A DNA stretch of 64,000 nt from assembly GCA_030562195.1 (NCBI GenBank), contig CM060200.1:4650001-4714000 (forward strand), given 5' to 3'. The translations under genes were made by a program, and so were the position numbers. Positions within the stretch are counted from its first letter, which is position 1. The number at the start of each line of letters is the position of its first letter. Below are positions 49,901 through 62,170 of this stretch, piece after piece. The notes under the pieces are model-generated. The model had not been told where the DNA came from. It was given only the letters and a program-made list of their open reading frames with translations, and did not search any database. The stretch is from Nipponacmea schrenckii (lineage: Eukaryota > Mollusca > Gastropoda > Lottiidae).

Positions 49901-52540
49901 GTTGAAGGTATCTCAGGGCATTCAACTTCTACTGAATGTCCTTTTAAAGAGGAGCCCTAGTGGCTTAGTGAGATAGATGTTTTCTCTCTTAAATAAGGGT
50001 CGAGGGTTCAATCCCAGATAAATCAATCGAGATGATCTTTTGGATTTTTGAACACGGTTTCCCCTTGTTGCTGGTCAGATCGGAAAAAGAGAAGACTAAT
50101 GCCGATGTCCTGACAAAATTTTATCACATTGCACACTGCATTGCCCGTCTCCATAAGTGCAAAAGAGAAGGACGTAAAACTCCATTTATTTCTCATTTCC
50201 ATTTGTCCATTAAAAGAGATATTTATCCAATTCGACAACATCATATCCACACTTGATAGTATAAGTTACCTATCAAGCTTAAAAGGTTTACCCTTTATGT
50301 AAACGAATACTGTAGTAATCGGTAAACACTATAGATTGTTTATAAAAAAAAGTCTTTTCAGCACTTTAACTGATTAAACCCGAACATAAATTTTATTATT
50401 TGAAATCATTTTAGTTCTGGGAAGTAATAAGTGATGAACATGGTATAGATCCAACTGGTATGTATCATGGTGATACCCAGCTACAATTAGACAGAATCAA
50501 TGTTTACTTCAATGAAGCTTCAGGTATATGTCCAAGATATCATTTCAAAATATCAAAATATTGAGCTCAGATTGAATTATCTACAAAATTTCTGTTTCTC
50601 TTTCTAACTGCCCAATTATTGGACTAATTTGATTTACAAAATGTTCGCCTCACTATAATCAAAACGAGCCATTAGTGTCATAATTAAGGATATTTAGCAC
50701 CCATTCAATTCAATGGATACCCATTCAATTCATACTAAGCAATATAAGAAATATAAGGCATCAGTGAAGCAAAATGTGAATGGGTCAGCATTTTTTTTTT
50801 AGCTAGAAATGCCGCCATCACTTATATTATAATGTTATTGGGAAACATTATGCGGGAGTTGTGTGTCAATTTTTGTTAAGTCTTTCTGGAATTGCAGGAA
50901 CCGCAGGAATTGGACGAAGAATCCGAATGTCCCAATAGGGTTCAAGGTGTTCACGATAAAAAAGGCTAGAAAACATCTTTATAACCCCTTTAAATGCTGT
51001 CGCTTTGCTCTATCTTATAAATAAGATCTTTGGAGATAAAAAATTATTAGAAAATAACACAAAAGTTAAGTGATGAGACGTTCAGTTTGTTTAACAAATT
51101 GATAGACTTAAACACATGAAGTACTATCTTAGAAAATTATTAATTACTAATTATTTCAGGAAACAAATTTGTTCCAAGAGCTTTACTAGTTGATCTGGAA
51201 CCCGGTACAATGGATTCTGTCAGGTCGGGGCCAATTGGAGCTTTATTTCGACCAGACAATTTCGTCTTTGGTCAATCTGGTGCTGGAAATAATTGGGCGA
51301 AGGGCCATTACACTGAGGGCGCTGAACTGATTGACGAAGTGTTGGACGTGATGAGAAGAGAAGCAGAGAATTGTGACTGTTTACAAGGTTTTCAGATGAC
51401 CCATTCTCTCGGTGGTGGAACTGGTTCTGGTATGGGTACTCTGCTAATGAGCAAGATTCGTGAAGAGTATCCGGATCGAATCATGAACACATTCTCGGTC
51501 ATGCCTTCACCTAAGGTAACTTTATTTAAAACCGTATAAAACAATTGATTCCAATTAATGCAAGTCGTATCAAATCCTGGAGCCATCCGATGCCTAATTA
51601 TTTGGAAATGCCCTTGTTTGCTTTAGATAAAGATGTTCGTGGAAAGACCCGTATTAGATTAAGGATACTTCGAGGGCAAAATGGATGCGTGTTCTATACA
51701 AAAAAATATCTTTTTGGAATTTAATATGTAAATATTATTCAGGTATCAGATACAGTGGTGGAACCATACAACGCTACCCTAGCTGTCCATCAACTCGTAG
51801 AGAACACTGATGAAACTTTCTGTATCGATAACGAAGCCTTGTATGATATTTGTTTTCGTACATTGAAACTTACAACCCCAACTTATGGAGACCTGAATCA
51901 TTTAGTATCCGCTACGATGTCAGGGATAACAACGTGCTTACGATTTCCGGGTCAACTTAACGCCGATCTCCGTAAACTAGCTGTAAATATGGTACCTTTT
52001 CCACGTCTTCATTTCTTTATGCCTGGTTTTGCTCCTCTGACATCGCGAAAATCTCAGCAATACAGATCGCTAACAGTTCCAGAGCTGACACAGCAAATAT
52101 TTGATGCCAGAAACATGATGACAGCTTGTGATCCTCGTCATGGAAAATATCTGACCATTGCTACTATTATGAGGGGTCGAATGTCAATGAAAGAAGTAGA
52201 TGAACACATGTTAAAAGTCCAAAATAAAAACAGTACATCTTTTGTTGAATGGATACCAAATAATGTTAAAATTGCCGTATGTGACATTCCCCCCAAGGGT
52301 TTAAAAATGTCTGCTACTTTCATTGGTAATAGTACTGCCATTCAAGAAATATTCAAACGAATCTCTGAACAATTTACTGCAATGTTCAAGCGAAAGGCTT
52401 TTCTTCATTGGTATACTGGTGAAGGTATGGATGAGATGGAATTTACTGAAGCTGAATCTAATATGAATGATTTAGTATCTGAGTACCAACAGTATCAGGA
52501 TGCCGATGTTGGTGAAGATGACCAGGAAGAGGAGAATTGA
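46993..52540 (+). CDS. TUBB: Beta-tubulin, 439 aa, 4 exons
   Basis: Beta-tubulin pairs with alpha-tubulin as the GTP-hydrolysing microtubule subunit. Exons 46993-47049, 50415-50523, 51160-51515 and 51743-52540 join in frame and align from end to end with the family. Visible marks are the N-terminal MREI, read by the TTC5-dependent tubulin autoregulation system; [10 protein letters not shown]; the GTP-binding loop [38 protein letters not shown]; and [20 protein letters not shown]. Exons 1 and 2 (57 and 109 nt) have the sizes of vertebrate TUBB exons. Vertebrate exon 3 is fused to following sequence here, and an intron falls after codon 174 (PSPK|VSD). Divergence includes [11 protein letters not shown] for the usual GPFGQIFRPDN and a short acidic tail ending EDDQEEEN. 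All family-critical regions are intact, so it is functional rather than a pseudogene. Confidence 0.97.
47764..48400 (+). mobile_element. Family B tandem-core element, copy 2, in beta-tubulin intron 1
   Basis: It begins with monomers (CGTGTCTGACTTAGCTTTTT, GTGCAACTCGTGCTCACG, GTCATTATGAAGATGATCCC) and continues through a 3' region colinear with copy 1. It ends in the same hairpin (GCTTGCG 48373-48379, CGCAAGC 48388-48394). It lacks the SINE nested in copy 1. It is oriented with the gene. Confidence 0.65.
48745..48793 (-). repeat. 49-bp dispersed repeat (inverted partner of 32124-32172)
   Basis: Exact reverse complement of 32124-32172, located in beta-tubulin intron 1. Confidence 0.8.
49951..50190 (+). 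mobile_element. Near-complete tRNA-derived SINE in beta-tubulin intron 1
   Basis: The head GGAGCCCTAGTGGCTTAGTG parallels the SINE at 4106, with an A box at 49961-49972 and a perfect B box GGGTTCAATCCC at 50004-50015. The tail has TTGCACACTGCATTGCCCGT and GGACGTAAAACTCC. Flanking duplications are imperfect (TTTTAAAGAG-like on the left, ATTAAAAGAG on the right), suggesting an older insertion than the one at 4090. Confidence 0.85.
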
Positions 52541-52677
52541 AGAATGAACCATGATGCTCGATGTATTATAGGATGCTTACCTGCTCAAGAAAGTTATGTG
52601 TGTGCCTTTTGTCGCAAGTTTGTGCTATAACGTACCTTCGAGGTACAAAAAACTAGACCTAAATGGCATTACTGGGA

Positions 52678-52683
52678 AATAAA
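52678..52683 (+). terminator. Polyadenylation signal AATAAA for beta-tubulin
   Basis: Canonical hexamer 138 bp after the beta-tubulin stop codon, a usual distance for a short tubulin 3' UTR. Confidence 0.65.
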
Positions 52684-53265
52684 CTGTTAACTTCACGATC
52701 CTTCAAAGCCTATGAAATGCAGTTACCGCAAAAATCAAAATTAATTTAAACAAAATATTATTAACTTTCGCGTCCCTTAAGCAACGGTTGGATATATACA
52801 TGAACCATGATAACTATATGAATAACAATTATCTTTAAACCCCTTACAAAGTGCTTAAATTGCGGCTGTTGAATATATAATATAATTTGTGACCCAGTCT
52901 TGCCTGTTATGAACATCTGCAACAATCCTTTAGGACCTTCCATAAAAGGGTTCATGAAGAGATTTTTTCGCTTAAGAAGCTTTCTTCAGAGAATATTGCT
53001 CAAGTCAGAAATTACAATCCGACATCTCATCCCAAAATGGTAGTGCACTGTTTTAGAATGTCATCACTATTGCAAAAATCATTATCAACTTTTTTAGTTA
53101 TCAAGTTATAGAGAGTATGATTAAATCATTGCTAATTGAATCAAGTTCAATTGAATCGGTTTAATCCCCGCCAATGTTCATTTGGTTCCGTGAGTTGAAC
53201 ATTGACCATGAGCCACGAATATCGACAAATGGAAACTTTGTAGATTGATTATAATGTGGTCGTAT

Positions 53266-54180
53266 ATTGTCGTCACCCATGTCCGTCCGTCGGTCCGGTC
53301 CGTCGTTCGTCCATAATTGGCTTGTAAACGCTATATAAACTACAGTATTTATAAAAGATTTATATTTTTAAGGGCTTTTAATTTTATATTGTTTTTTAAA
53401 ATTTTTACCCTTAAAATAAAACCCTATTTGCTTGTTTTTTCATATTTGTTGGTTTTTTATGACGGTGTGTGAACCAAAAGTTTAAACGTTGAAAGTTAAT
53501 TTAAAAATTTTGTGTGAAGTGTATTATCCAAATTTTAAATTATTTCTTAAATTTTTTCTAAACCTGTGTTCAAACCCGAAGATTATATTAAATCTGGGTT
53601 TTTTCAAGGAAATTTGAAAGTTCTCCCTTTTATATAAAGGGGAGGATCTTTTGGGAAAATAAATATATTGAGATTTAAAGAACAAAATTACCCTTGACTT
53701 TAGTCAAAACGCACCCAAGGCTTTAAAATTTCATCTTTATTTATTGAGGTAAAACTCGCAAGGATTTAAAAGACCCAAAAAAATTTTGGGGTTTCTAAAA
53801 CTTTAACTGGTTTATCTGTTTTTCATTTCCCAAATTAAATTAAATTTTGTCATCATTTTATTTTTATAGGGCAATTTTATTATTTCGATAAAAAAATGTT
53901 TTTAAACTGTGTTAAACAGAAAATATCATTAAATCATGGGTTTCGTACAAGGAACCAAAATTTGCTTTTTAACGGTTTTTTCCTTTTATATCAGTCAAGC
54001 AGGATTTTGTTCAGAAGTAAATATGGCATGTGAGATTATAAAAAGAGACAAAACTTAACGCCAGATTTCTTTTTATTAATAATGCACGAATGGCTTAAAG
54101 TTCAGTGTACTTGCTTATATTGCGGAACTAAAAACCTCGCAAGGATTTGACAACTGACGCGAATAAAAGTCTGATCAAAG
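53266..54180 (+). repeat. Degenerate tandem-core element with GTCCGTCCGTCGG head
   Basis: It opens with TGTCCGTCCGTCGGTCCGGT, the same kind of head as the element at 14498. Degenerate monomers follow, containing CCCTTGACTTTAGTCAAAAC and the repeated AACTCGCAAGGATTT / AACCTCGCAAGGATTT. Homopolymers look expanded from 53340 to 53960, so the sequence may be a poor consensus there. No coding content. Confidence 0.5.
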
Positions 54181-56095
54181 GAAGTTGTCTAAATTCATCT
54201 TCCTCTGGTTGATGCTGATTTCATATCTACTTCCAAACCACTATAATTCTCCATAATTCTTGTCAAATTTATCACCTCTTTCATAGGGTGTATGTATATT
54301 TCATGAAAAAAAAAAAGAAAATACCCCTGAGCTAGCATAAATTATTAGGCGAATTTGACCTTATAATAGTAAATTCCTTTATCATGCATTTCAGTACATA
54401 TCATATTGTGAACACATAGTATAATACAGCGTTTTCAAATGGTTTATTCCTTAAGAGATTATCACTTCTAGTCAAACTAGTGCTGGGTATTGCCATTCAT
54501 GCCACAACACGATACACATTCTAATACAGGGATTAAGATGCGATACATATCGCGATATAGGGTACTGGGTATTTAGCCATGCATTCTCTTTTTGTATATT
54601 GTCAGCTATTTTTCTATCGGTAACTATGACGCTAAGTTGGTTCTATATTTTTGTGGAATCAAAATTCTAATCTAATCCATCAACTATTAAATAAAACGAA
54701 AATTAATTTATCCCGGTGTGTGGTAAGTAGGTAATGAAGACCATATTCTTCGTACCCACCGTCTTGTAAATTATTTGAAAATAATGGATTTCAGTGAAGT
54801 CTGCGAAACAAATTTATGATTGGATAAACGTGCATTCACCGACTCGTAAATATAATATTAGCCACTTTTTATGGAATGCCATGTATCGTCAAGTATCGAT
54901 ACACGACCCCGCAATACGATACCCGTACTGTGGTATGTTGTATCTCGATACATCGATTAATTCGAGAATATCATACATATTTTTTCCGTTTCATCAACTA
55001 AATAAGCTTACTAGTCAACTGTGGCCGAACCAAGTCTTGTGCACAAGAGTTGCATCCCTTTTAACATTCGCCCTTTCCTTGGGATGTTGGTTTTTGTTTT
55101 AATATTCTAATACCCTAAAACAGCGTTTGTCCTTTACAGAAAGGAAGGTCATGTACAAAACAGGTGCTTGATATATGAGTGTTTGTAAGTTAATGTAATA
55201 TTTTACTGACCTGGTTAGGAAGTTGAGTCAAATATGACTAACAAACATGACATTTATTAATATTTAAACCGATTGCTTAAAAAACAGTCATGCTTTATTG
55301 CACTGAATATGACATCAAGGTGAATGGTTTATTATGTTGAATATGCTGTTTTCACAGCTCCTTCAAAATATATAACAATAACGAGCAAAATAACATCACA
55401 ATATTTATTCGGCATGTCAAAAATGTCACTTCTCCAGTGAATTACGGTCTTCATAACAAAGGCTGTTCAAAAACCTGTCACGAGCGCATCCTAATATTGG
55501 AAGGCTTAGTAGATCTTATTAATATATTATATTTACAGAATAACTTTTTCATTTGGTGACGTTTTTTAATTTATTCACCTTAGTTAAGAGTCCTTGAATT
55601 ATACAATTTTTATAAATATTGCGATGAGAAATTTGATGTTTGTAAATGATTGGGATTCTCAAATGTTTTCACGGACAACATCGTGGCACCTTTCTAATTG
55701 TCAAATCAGGCGTCTGTATAGATTCTCGAATCCCACTAAAATAAGGTCAAGCACTTAGTTTTAGTGAAATCGAAGCAACCGCAGAAGTCCGATTGGAAAT
55801 TAATACTTTCACTTTCTGCGATACACATACATTAGGCTATTTAGAAACCTTTTTAATTATTTTATATCAATTTCTTTTTTCGCCATTTCATTCAGTTTGT
55901 ATTTGATTGTTTTCAGTGAAATCTCAGCAAGATGGAGCACTCCGTTTTGTCGGTTCTTATCATCAGTTAAAATTATACACCCATTGAGCTTACATACGAA
56001 TTTGATATGCACAAATTACCTCAAAATGACTCATTTCCATCTCAGTAGAAAATATACCAATTGGGTCTTTCAAAGAAAAATAACGTCACGTATCC
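54181..56095. other. Non-coding stretch between beta-tubulin and the TIR receptor
   Basis: It contains an interspersed-repeat relic (about 54478-54580 and 54880-54970) with CTGGGTATTGCCATTC and several CGATAC motifs. The open frame at 54794-55102 runs across this relic and is not called. Complements of AATAAA at 55570-55575 and 55294-55299 may end the minus-strand receptor gene. Confidence 0.45.
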
Positions 56096-58393
56096 TCATG
56101 TGGAGTCTAAGCATGATATAATGTGAGGATTTTCATCTAAAGGTGCTTCTTCTTCAATCACACTAATCTCATTGTCATCTGGTGCTATCTCAACACTTAC
56201 AGAACGATCATATAAACCACTAGTGAATACATCATCCGATAAAGCATCTGATGAAGGAAGATAGCTAACTCCAGATAATGGAACTTCACTAGATGTCCTA
56301 GAGGTAGACGAACTACAATCCAATTTCTTTTTGGGCATTGTTAGTTCTAACAGTTTCCAGAATTTTTCTTCTCCCTTTGAAATTTCTCCTCGGGGCCATT
56401 TTATGTAAGTCACTGTGTCTATAATGGATTTCAAGTTTGAATCTACACTTTTTAGGTGGTCAATATCTTCCAGTATAATTGGAATAATTTTATGTTTAAG
56501 TTTTAACATTTCATGTTGTGCTGTTTGATATTCTAGTCTACACCATTCACTTTCTATATAGTTTGGTGTTAATATCAGTATTGTCCTTCTACTATTTTGT
56601 ATTGCTTGGATAATACTGTTTGCGATCGCTGTAAAGAGACAAAGAAACGAAATGATATAATCCCAAATTCACGTAAAAAACATATACAGCAATCACGTGA
56701 AAGAACATATCTTTTAACTGGCATTATAAGTAATTATTCGTGGATCTCTCCGATTTTATTATCGAGTTCAGATTTGCTTGAAAAGTTTAAAAGATGGAAA
56801 ACTTGTGTGGAATAATGGATGAATCTAAGAATCAAATTACATGTATTAAGTTTCATAAATAAATAAATTATTATTGTGATGATCAAATCTTCAAAACTCA
56901 CCTTCCCCTGGCAAGAAGTCTCTAAAATGGAGACACAATTTGAAGTCGAGTTCCTTTTCGAGCTTCGGGTAAAGCTTTTGGACAACAAATTGCTCGTCTG
57001 ACTTGGAAGATTTGTAAGATATAAACGCATCATATTCCTTCCCGTCTGAAATGAGAACAAATCGTGAGTGATAGATTTACTCTTATGATTTCAATACAAC
57101 GTTATCTTAGGATGACCCAAAAAAGACAATATTAAAACTTGGTTGAAATGAGTATTTCTTCTTCATCAAATGTAAACGACAGAATCAATCTATAATCCGA
57201 TAAATCCATGGAACTAAGTAATTATGTATTAAACATGGAACTCTAGGAAACGTTTTTCAATAATTACTCAGTTTATTGGACATATCGTGTTATATAGAGT
57301 TAATTCTATTCGGTAAGTCCAACAGGTGAATATATACTCGTATTTACAAATTTTTGGATTTTAACTTAAATTTTTATTTCCATTCTAAGAGGTCGTAGTA
57401 TTCCTAAAATAATTTGGTCGTGGAAAAATATGTGAATATAGCGAGAAAACGTCTAAAACCTACAATAGTACTAAAATTTATAAACAACATTGTTGTTTCC
57501 CTTGAAGATTATACTTTTGTAGGCCTTTTTGGTTCTGGACAGCCGGACAACGTTGACGGCAAAATAAAATTTTGAAGATGGCTTCTCGGATTGTTTAGGG
57601 TCAAATCAAGATATCTGATTGAATAATCGGTGTTTCTTATGAATATTCCACGTATTCAAAGAAATTGAAATTAAGACGTGTTTGTACACGTGACCATGGT
57701 CTGGGTAATTAAAAAAAGATAGCCTACTAAGATTTTTAATGACATTTTGAGACCAAATGACGTTTCTTCACTCAGTATACCAAATATTGGTATATTGGGA
57801 AAAATACTAGCTTGTCTCACAAGTCCCTAATTAGGTTAATTACGAAGGACGTTTTTTCGGTCGGCCGAGTTGAGAAACGTCACTAGGTCTCAATAGACCA
57901 TGAAATATCTTAATTCTTAACTTTTTTCGATTATTAACGCGAACAAACACGTCTAAATTTAGCGTTTGATTTTTTTAATTTCCTTAGCTTTTCTACACCC
58001 ACAAACGGTTTGAATATGTGGAATATTCATTAGAAATTTCTTTTTTAGATTATTATATAGCTTTATTTGACCCTAAACATTTTCAAATTGAACGACTTTG
58101 GTGTGGGTTTCATACCATTCTGCTAACATTTTGTTTTATTTCACATATAAAGGTAAAGGTCCAAATACAAATATATGTCAAAGCTTTAATTTATCAACTT
58201 TGGAAATGATTTTATTACTTACCATCGTCTTCATAATGTTGAAAATAATAAACCAGTTTACGCATTGGTATCCATTGTTTACGGTATAAATAGTAAGGTA
58301 TTACAATAAATAGCATGATAAGTACAACCAGTAAACCAAAACAAATTCCTATTACAGACCAAGGCGTATTGGTTACTTTAATAGTTGTGACAC
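56096..58393 (-). CDS. TIR-domain transmembrane receptor (Toll-like / IL-1R-like), 3' three exons
   Basis: Minus-strand exons 58393-58223, 57045-56902 and 56628-56096 join in frame (56 codons; split D; 47 codons; split A; 176 codons and TGA). Exon one encodes a short extracellular stub, a transmembrane helix (WSVIGICFGLLVVLIMLF), basic YRKQW and a linker. Exons two and three encode a TIR domain: box 1 YDAFISY, box 2 CLHFRDFLPGE with the BB-loop proline, then RRTILILTPNYIESEWCRLE, and about 100 residues of Ser-rich, acidic tail. TIR domains signal by homotypic assembly with adaptors such as MyD88. CLHFRDF and SEWCRLE look Toll-like; the linker DDGKEYDAF also recalls IL-1 receptors. An intron splits the TIR domain between PGE and AIANSI. 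Ectodomain exons were not found up to 64000, so LRR or Ig identity is open. Confidence 0.9.
57668..57960. mobile_element. Foldback MITE, about 293 bp, in the receptor intron
   Basis: The two halves are imperfect reverse complements. The outer ends are AAATTAAGACGTGTTTGT (left) and ACAAACACGTCTAAATTT (right). The inner arms share GAGACC, then TGACGTTTCT, about 100 bp in. No coding capacity. It lies between the transmembrane and TIR exons. A TTAA at the left end and TAAA at the right leave the target duplication uncertain. Confidence 0.7.
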
Positions 58394-61300
58394 CTGCAAG
58401 AAAATAATGGCGTTTTGTTTAAAGTGAATAAACAAATATTGGGAAATTAAATTCAAAATCAAGGAGATATTATTTTATTAAATCCCGGTGCAATAATCGT
58501 AGCCTATCATGATAGCCTGATAAGAGATAAAGTCTTGCAATTTAAACCCAATTTTAGTGTTTTTAGTGACCAATCAGTAATTCAAGAATAAAGCCCAAAG
58601 TCGTAATAAATATAGAATTGAGGACTTAACGTTAAAATAAACACACTTGCCGCCCTATTCATATTAAAATAATAACTGTTTTATTGCTTGCCAGATTAAC
58701 CAGCCCGAAAACAATCTAAGACTCTTATAGTACTATTTCAGGGTTGATATTTAATTTGATAAATAATGACGTCAAAATGCGGTTCCTTAAACCTTGAGGT
58801 TGCACAGTCATTCTCGTCTGACCTACTACAGAATCAGGACACGGGGATAATTAGCAGACATTTAAAAGGCGTGACCATCCCGCACTACTTTTATTATGCC
58901 GGAACATATCATGACTCATGACGTCATTCGACTGATGTAGTATAATAATGGGATCCAATTATGTTCGGGTCTGTTATTTCTGTGACGTAAGAATGACGCT
59001 ACAGTTCGAATGGTCATACAATGTGAAATCTAACAAGGACAACTCATCTGGTGTCTCCTTTAAGGGCCCTGTTTCATGTTATAAAAAAAAATGAATAATT
59101 CTATAACAATGATTACTTGAGAATTATGCTTAGTTGATGAGTTTGGGTCTACACTTCCGTAAAAAGTTAAGAGCATGTCAATCAGAATATTTTTAAGGTG
59201 TTGACAGCCCTTTCAACTTGTCATGAAAATTGGACATTTGAAACCTTTCGTGAAGGATTTTAAATAATGAATAGATAAAACTTGGCATAAATTATTATGT
59301 AGACAATTATAATCTAGAGATATTTAGGCTTACGCCTGGATTTAAAAAAAACCAAATAATTTATTTTGGTCGGTAACCATGGAAACGGGAAAATTTGAAG
59401 AGAAAACGGAAAAAAATTTCTAGGGGCCTTAAATTCCTATTTGAATTAGCTGTGTATAAACAAAACCAAGACTTGACATAAAAAAATAGTGGATTTATCC
59501 TGTAGCCTACTTACTTAACAGGGCAGAGTGTTTTCGCGTGAGCGCCGATTGCCTGCTACAGACAAGAATGTATCTGACATATAGTTACCAGAATCTGTTA
59601 TTTCTGACGTAACAACGACGCGATAGTTTCGGATGTTGCCTGTTATTGAACGTGAAATTCCAATTTTGAAACTGAGATAAATTGTTTTTTTTTCTTTACA
59701 TTTTGAGAGCATTCCCGCTGCGAACTATATTCTGAGAAAAAAACATGACTATTCCATCAACAAGCTCAACACCAGTGACAAAGGCGGGTAATATTAAAAT
59801 TTTCACGCAAAGAGTATGATTTGTCGTGGTGACAGGTTTTGAAAACGTAAATATGGCGGTTATGGTCGTATATGAAGACAAAGGTTGGATTTTTTCCCCA
59901 ACGCCAGCCCAAACAACGACCTTAAATGCATGTATTAATATTACTGTAAAGTAGAAACTTTAAAGATGATAGTCACGGTTTTTTTTTTTCCTTTTTTAAA
60001 ATTTAAATTGATAGTGAACTACTGACAACACTCATTCTTCTTACGAGATAGTAGATAATAATAACACATATTGACGTCATGTAACGTACGGATTTTTTTA
60101 TTATCATTTTTTTTTAAAGTTCATTATAATAAAGAAACTTTGCTGTCGAAACGTTATAATGTTTTATTCCACATTTAGAATTTTTGAAAATTATATTTCT
60201 GGAATTCAAGTTACTTCGCCTCGACCATTTTCCTATTCCTCCACATACCTTAACCGTCGTGTCATGTGTAAAAAGCAAAATTTCTTTTTAAAATATATCG
60301 GTCTAAAGGTGAGATTTAATAAAAATAATAATTAAATTACTGATATTCTAGAAGATTTTGAATGTAGATTTTTATTATTATTCTTTATTTAAAAAGTAAC
60401 AATATAAGCTTTTGTACAAAATATATAAATATTACATGCAAAGGTTATTCCTCAGGCGCATTATTCTTATTACTAACTTGACATCTGTACCTCGTTTTAA
60501 GGATTAAAATAAGAATAAACAAAAAGAAACATATAGAGTAGGTGACAGGCTCATTTAAAAATCACAATATTCATATGACTTTAAAGCCAGATATTACCAT
60601 TGAAAAAAAAAATAAAGGAACTATTGGATAGATCTACTCCAGAGCTATAATTTCTGTTTAGGTCACTAGTTTAGCGATGATGATGGGGCTTGATTCTCAC
60701 TAGCAAGGGGCCAACCCTTGTGGACCCTTCGTAGATCAAATCAAAGACAAAGATTTTGAGTTTTATCAAAATTGGTAATATCAAAATGGCCGTTTATCTA
60801 ACACTTTCGGACAAAATGTTTTTCAAAATCTATGTATGGATAATTCTAGATAATCTTTAAAGGAATATTTTTGTAATTCTAGTTAGTTTACAAGCGAAAC
60901 AGGAAGTCTTATCTCAGATTCTCACAGTCAAATTTTCTATCACCTTGTAAATTATTCAGATCAATCGAAATGAAAAAAAAAGGCAAAGAAAAATGACTGT
61001 CGTCGCTGTTAACATTGATTTAACGACTTTAACAGTTTATATTTGGCGTCCGTAGTTTTAGAACGCACTGCAAAACAAAAACACTTAATTCATAATATGT
61101 TAATATGATAAAAAGCAAATAACATATGCAAATACAACAAAAAACGCCATAAAATGATTGTATCTACATGTACCGGTAGAAACTGAGAAAGTTAGTGCTG
61201 ACAATAAAGTAGGACATGCATCTTTTTCTTTTCACTACACAAATAATTTACAATCAGTACTTATTTCAGGTGTTAAATATATCGTCAAATATCTTTAAAT

Positions 61301-61715
61301 TTCCGACATTAAGGAATTGCATTTTAACAAGTTAATGGCGTTAAACGGGAATTCATGTAGAAATATTGAAAGTATTAAATATGTCTTCATGTGTACCTGA
61401 AAGTTTTCAAATCGGTCGAAATAAAATTGTAAAGTAGAAATAAATTTATGTAATTTTCATGCATTTGGGCATTTGTCAGTTACAGTGAAAGAGATATGCA
61501 CAAACACAAAGCTCTATGTTAGAAAAAAATATTCGGTTCATTTGATTAAATCTTCCAACCAATAGAATACAAATAGATGATTTATAAAAATAATAATGAA
61601 TAATCAACTGGTGCTAAAAACGGTTTATCAAACAATCGCTAAAGACCAAATACGGTGGTTTAATTGTAGGTAAGTGCAGTCATGCACTTTTCTGGAGTGA
61701 TAAAAATACAATATT
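58394..61715. other. Non-coding stretch, probably intron of the receptor gene
   Basis: No further minus-strand receptor exon could be supported. Two diverged direct copies of a segment with CTGTTATTTCTG...GACGTAA...GACGC lie at about 58972-59040 and 59593-59660; the open frames at 59515-59712 and 59696-59881 fall over or beside the second and are not called. Confidence 0.45.
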
Positions 61716-61719
61716 ACAA

Positions 61720-62170
61720 AGTTTCATTAAAATCTGTCTTTAAAATCTGTTAATATTTTTCTGTATTTTTGATATATAATAGGGTACATCCTTGGGTGAT
61801 AATGAACAATTCAGCAAGTTTCGTCAACATCGGTCCAGAATTGTGCCTTCTGGGGTGTTTACGAGCTAAAAACTGAACGCGTTTTAAAAATCGAGGGAAC
61901 AACTGATACTAAAATTTTTGCGATTTATCCGAATTTCAAAATGATTCATCCAAGGGTTATTATACTCATGCTATGTTTCATCAAAACCCATTAAGGATTG
62001 TTTTTTTCTAGAATATTTATCGGATAAAGTTGGGCAGTAACTCATACTTAATATTTTTCGATTTCGCAGTTTTTCAATAGGGTTCATTCTTGGGTGATAG
62101 CGAACACCCACACAAAGTTACGTCAAAATCCGTCAAGATTGTTTCTTCTAGAGTGTTTAGGAACAATTTT
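61720..62170 (-). repeat. Family A repeats, inverted orientation
   Basis: Three diverged monomers carry the complements of the family A boxes, for example AATAGGGTTCATTCTTGGGT, CACACAAAGTTACGTCAAAA and GATTGTTTCTTCTAGAGTGT. Confidence 0.7.

Noticed and set aside
51392..52341. Minus-strand frames at 51392-51586 and 52138-52341
   Set aside because: They are antisense shadows of beta-tubulin exons 3 and 4.
54794..55102. 102-codon open frame
   Set aside because: It overlaps an interspersed-repeat relic rich in CGATAC motifs and lacks any domain or splice support.
56597..57060. Plus-strand frame 56597-56815 and minus-strand frame 56734-57060
   Set aside because: They cross the splice sites of the receptor TIR exons; the minus frame reads the exon out of phase with the TIR domain.
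59515..59881. Two minus-strand frames considered as receptor ectodomain exons
   Set aside because: No LRR or Ig hallmark residues are present, splice sites are unconvincing, and the first overlaps a locally repeated segment.
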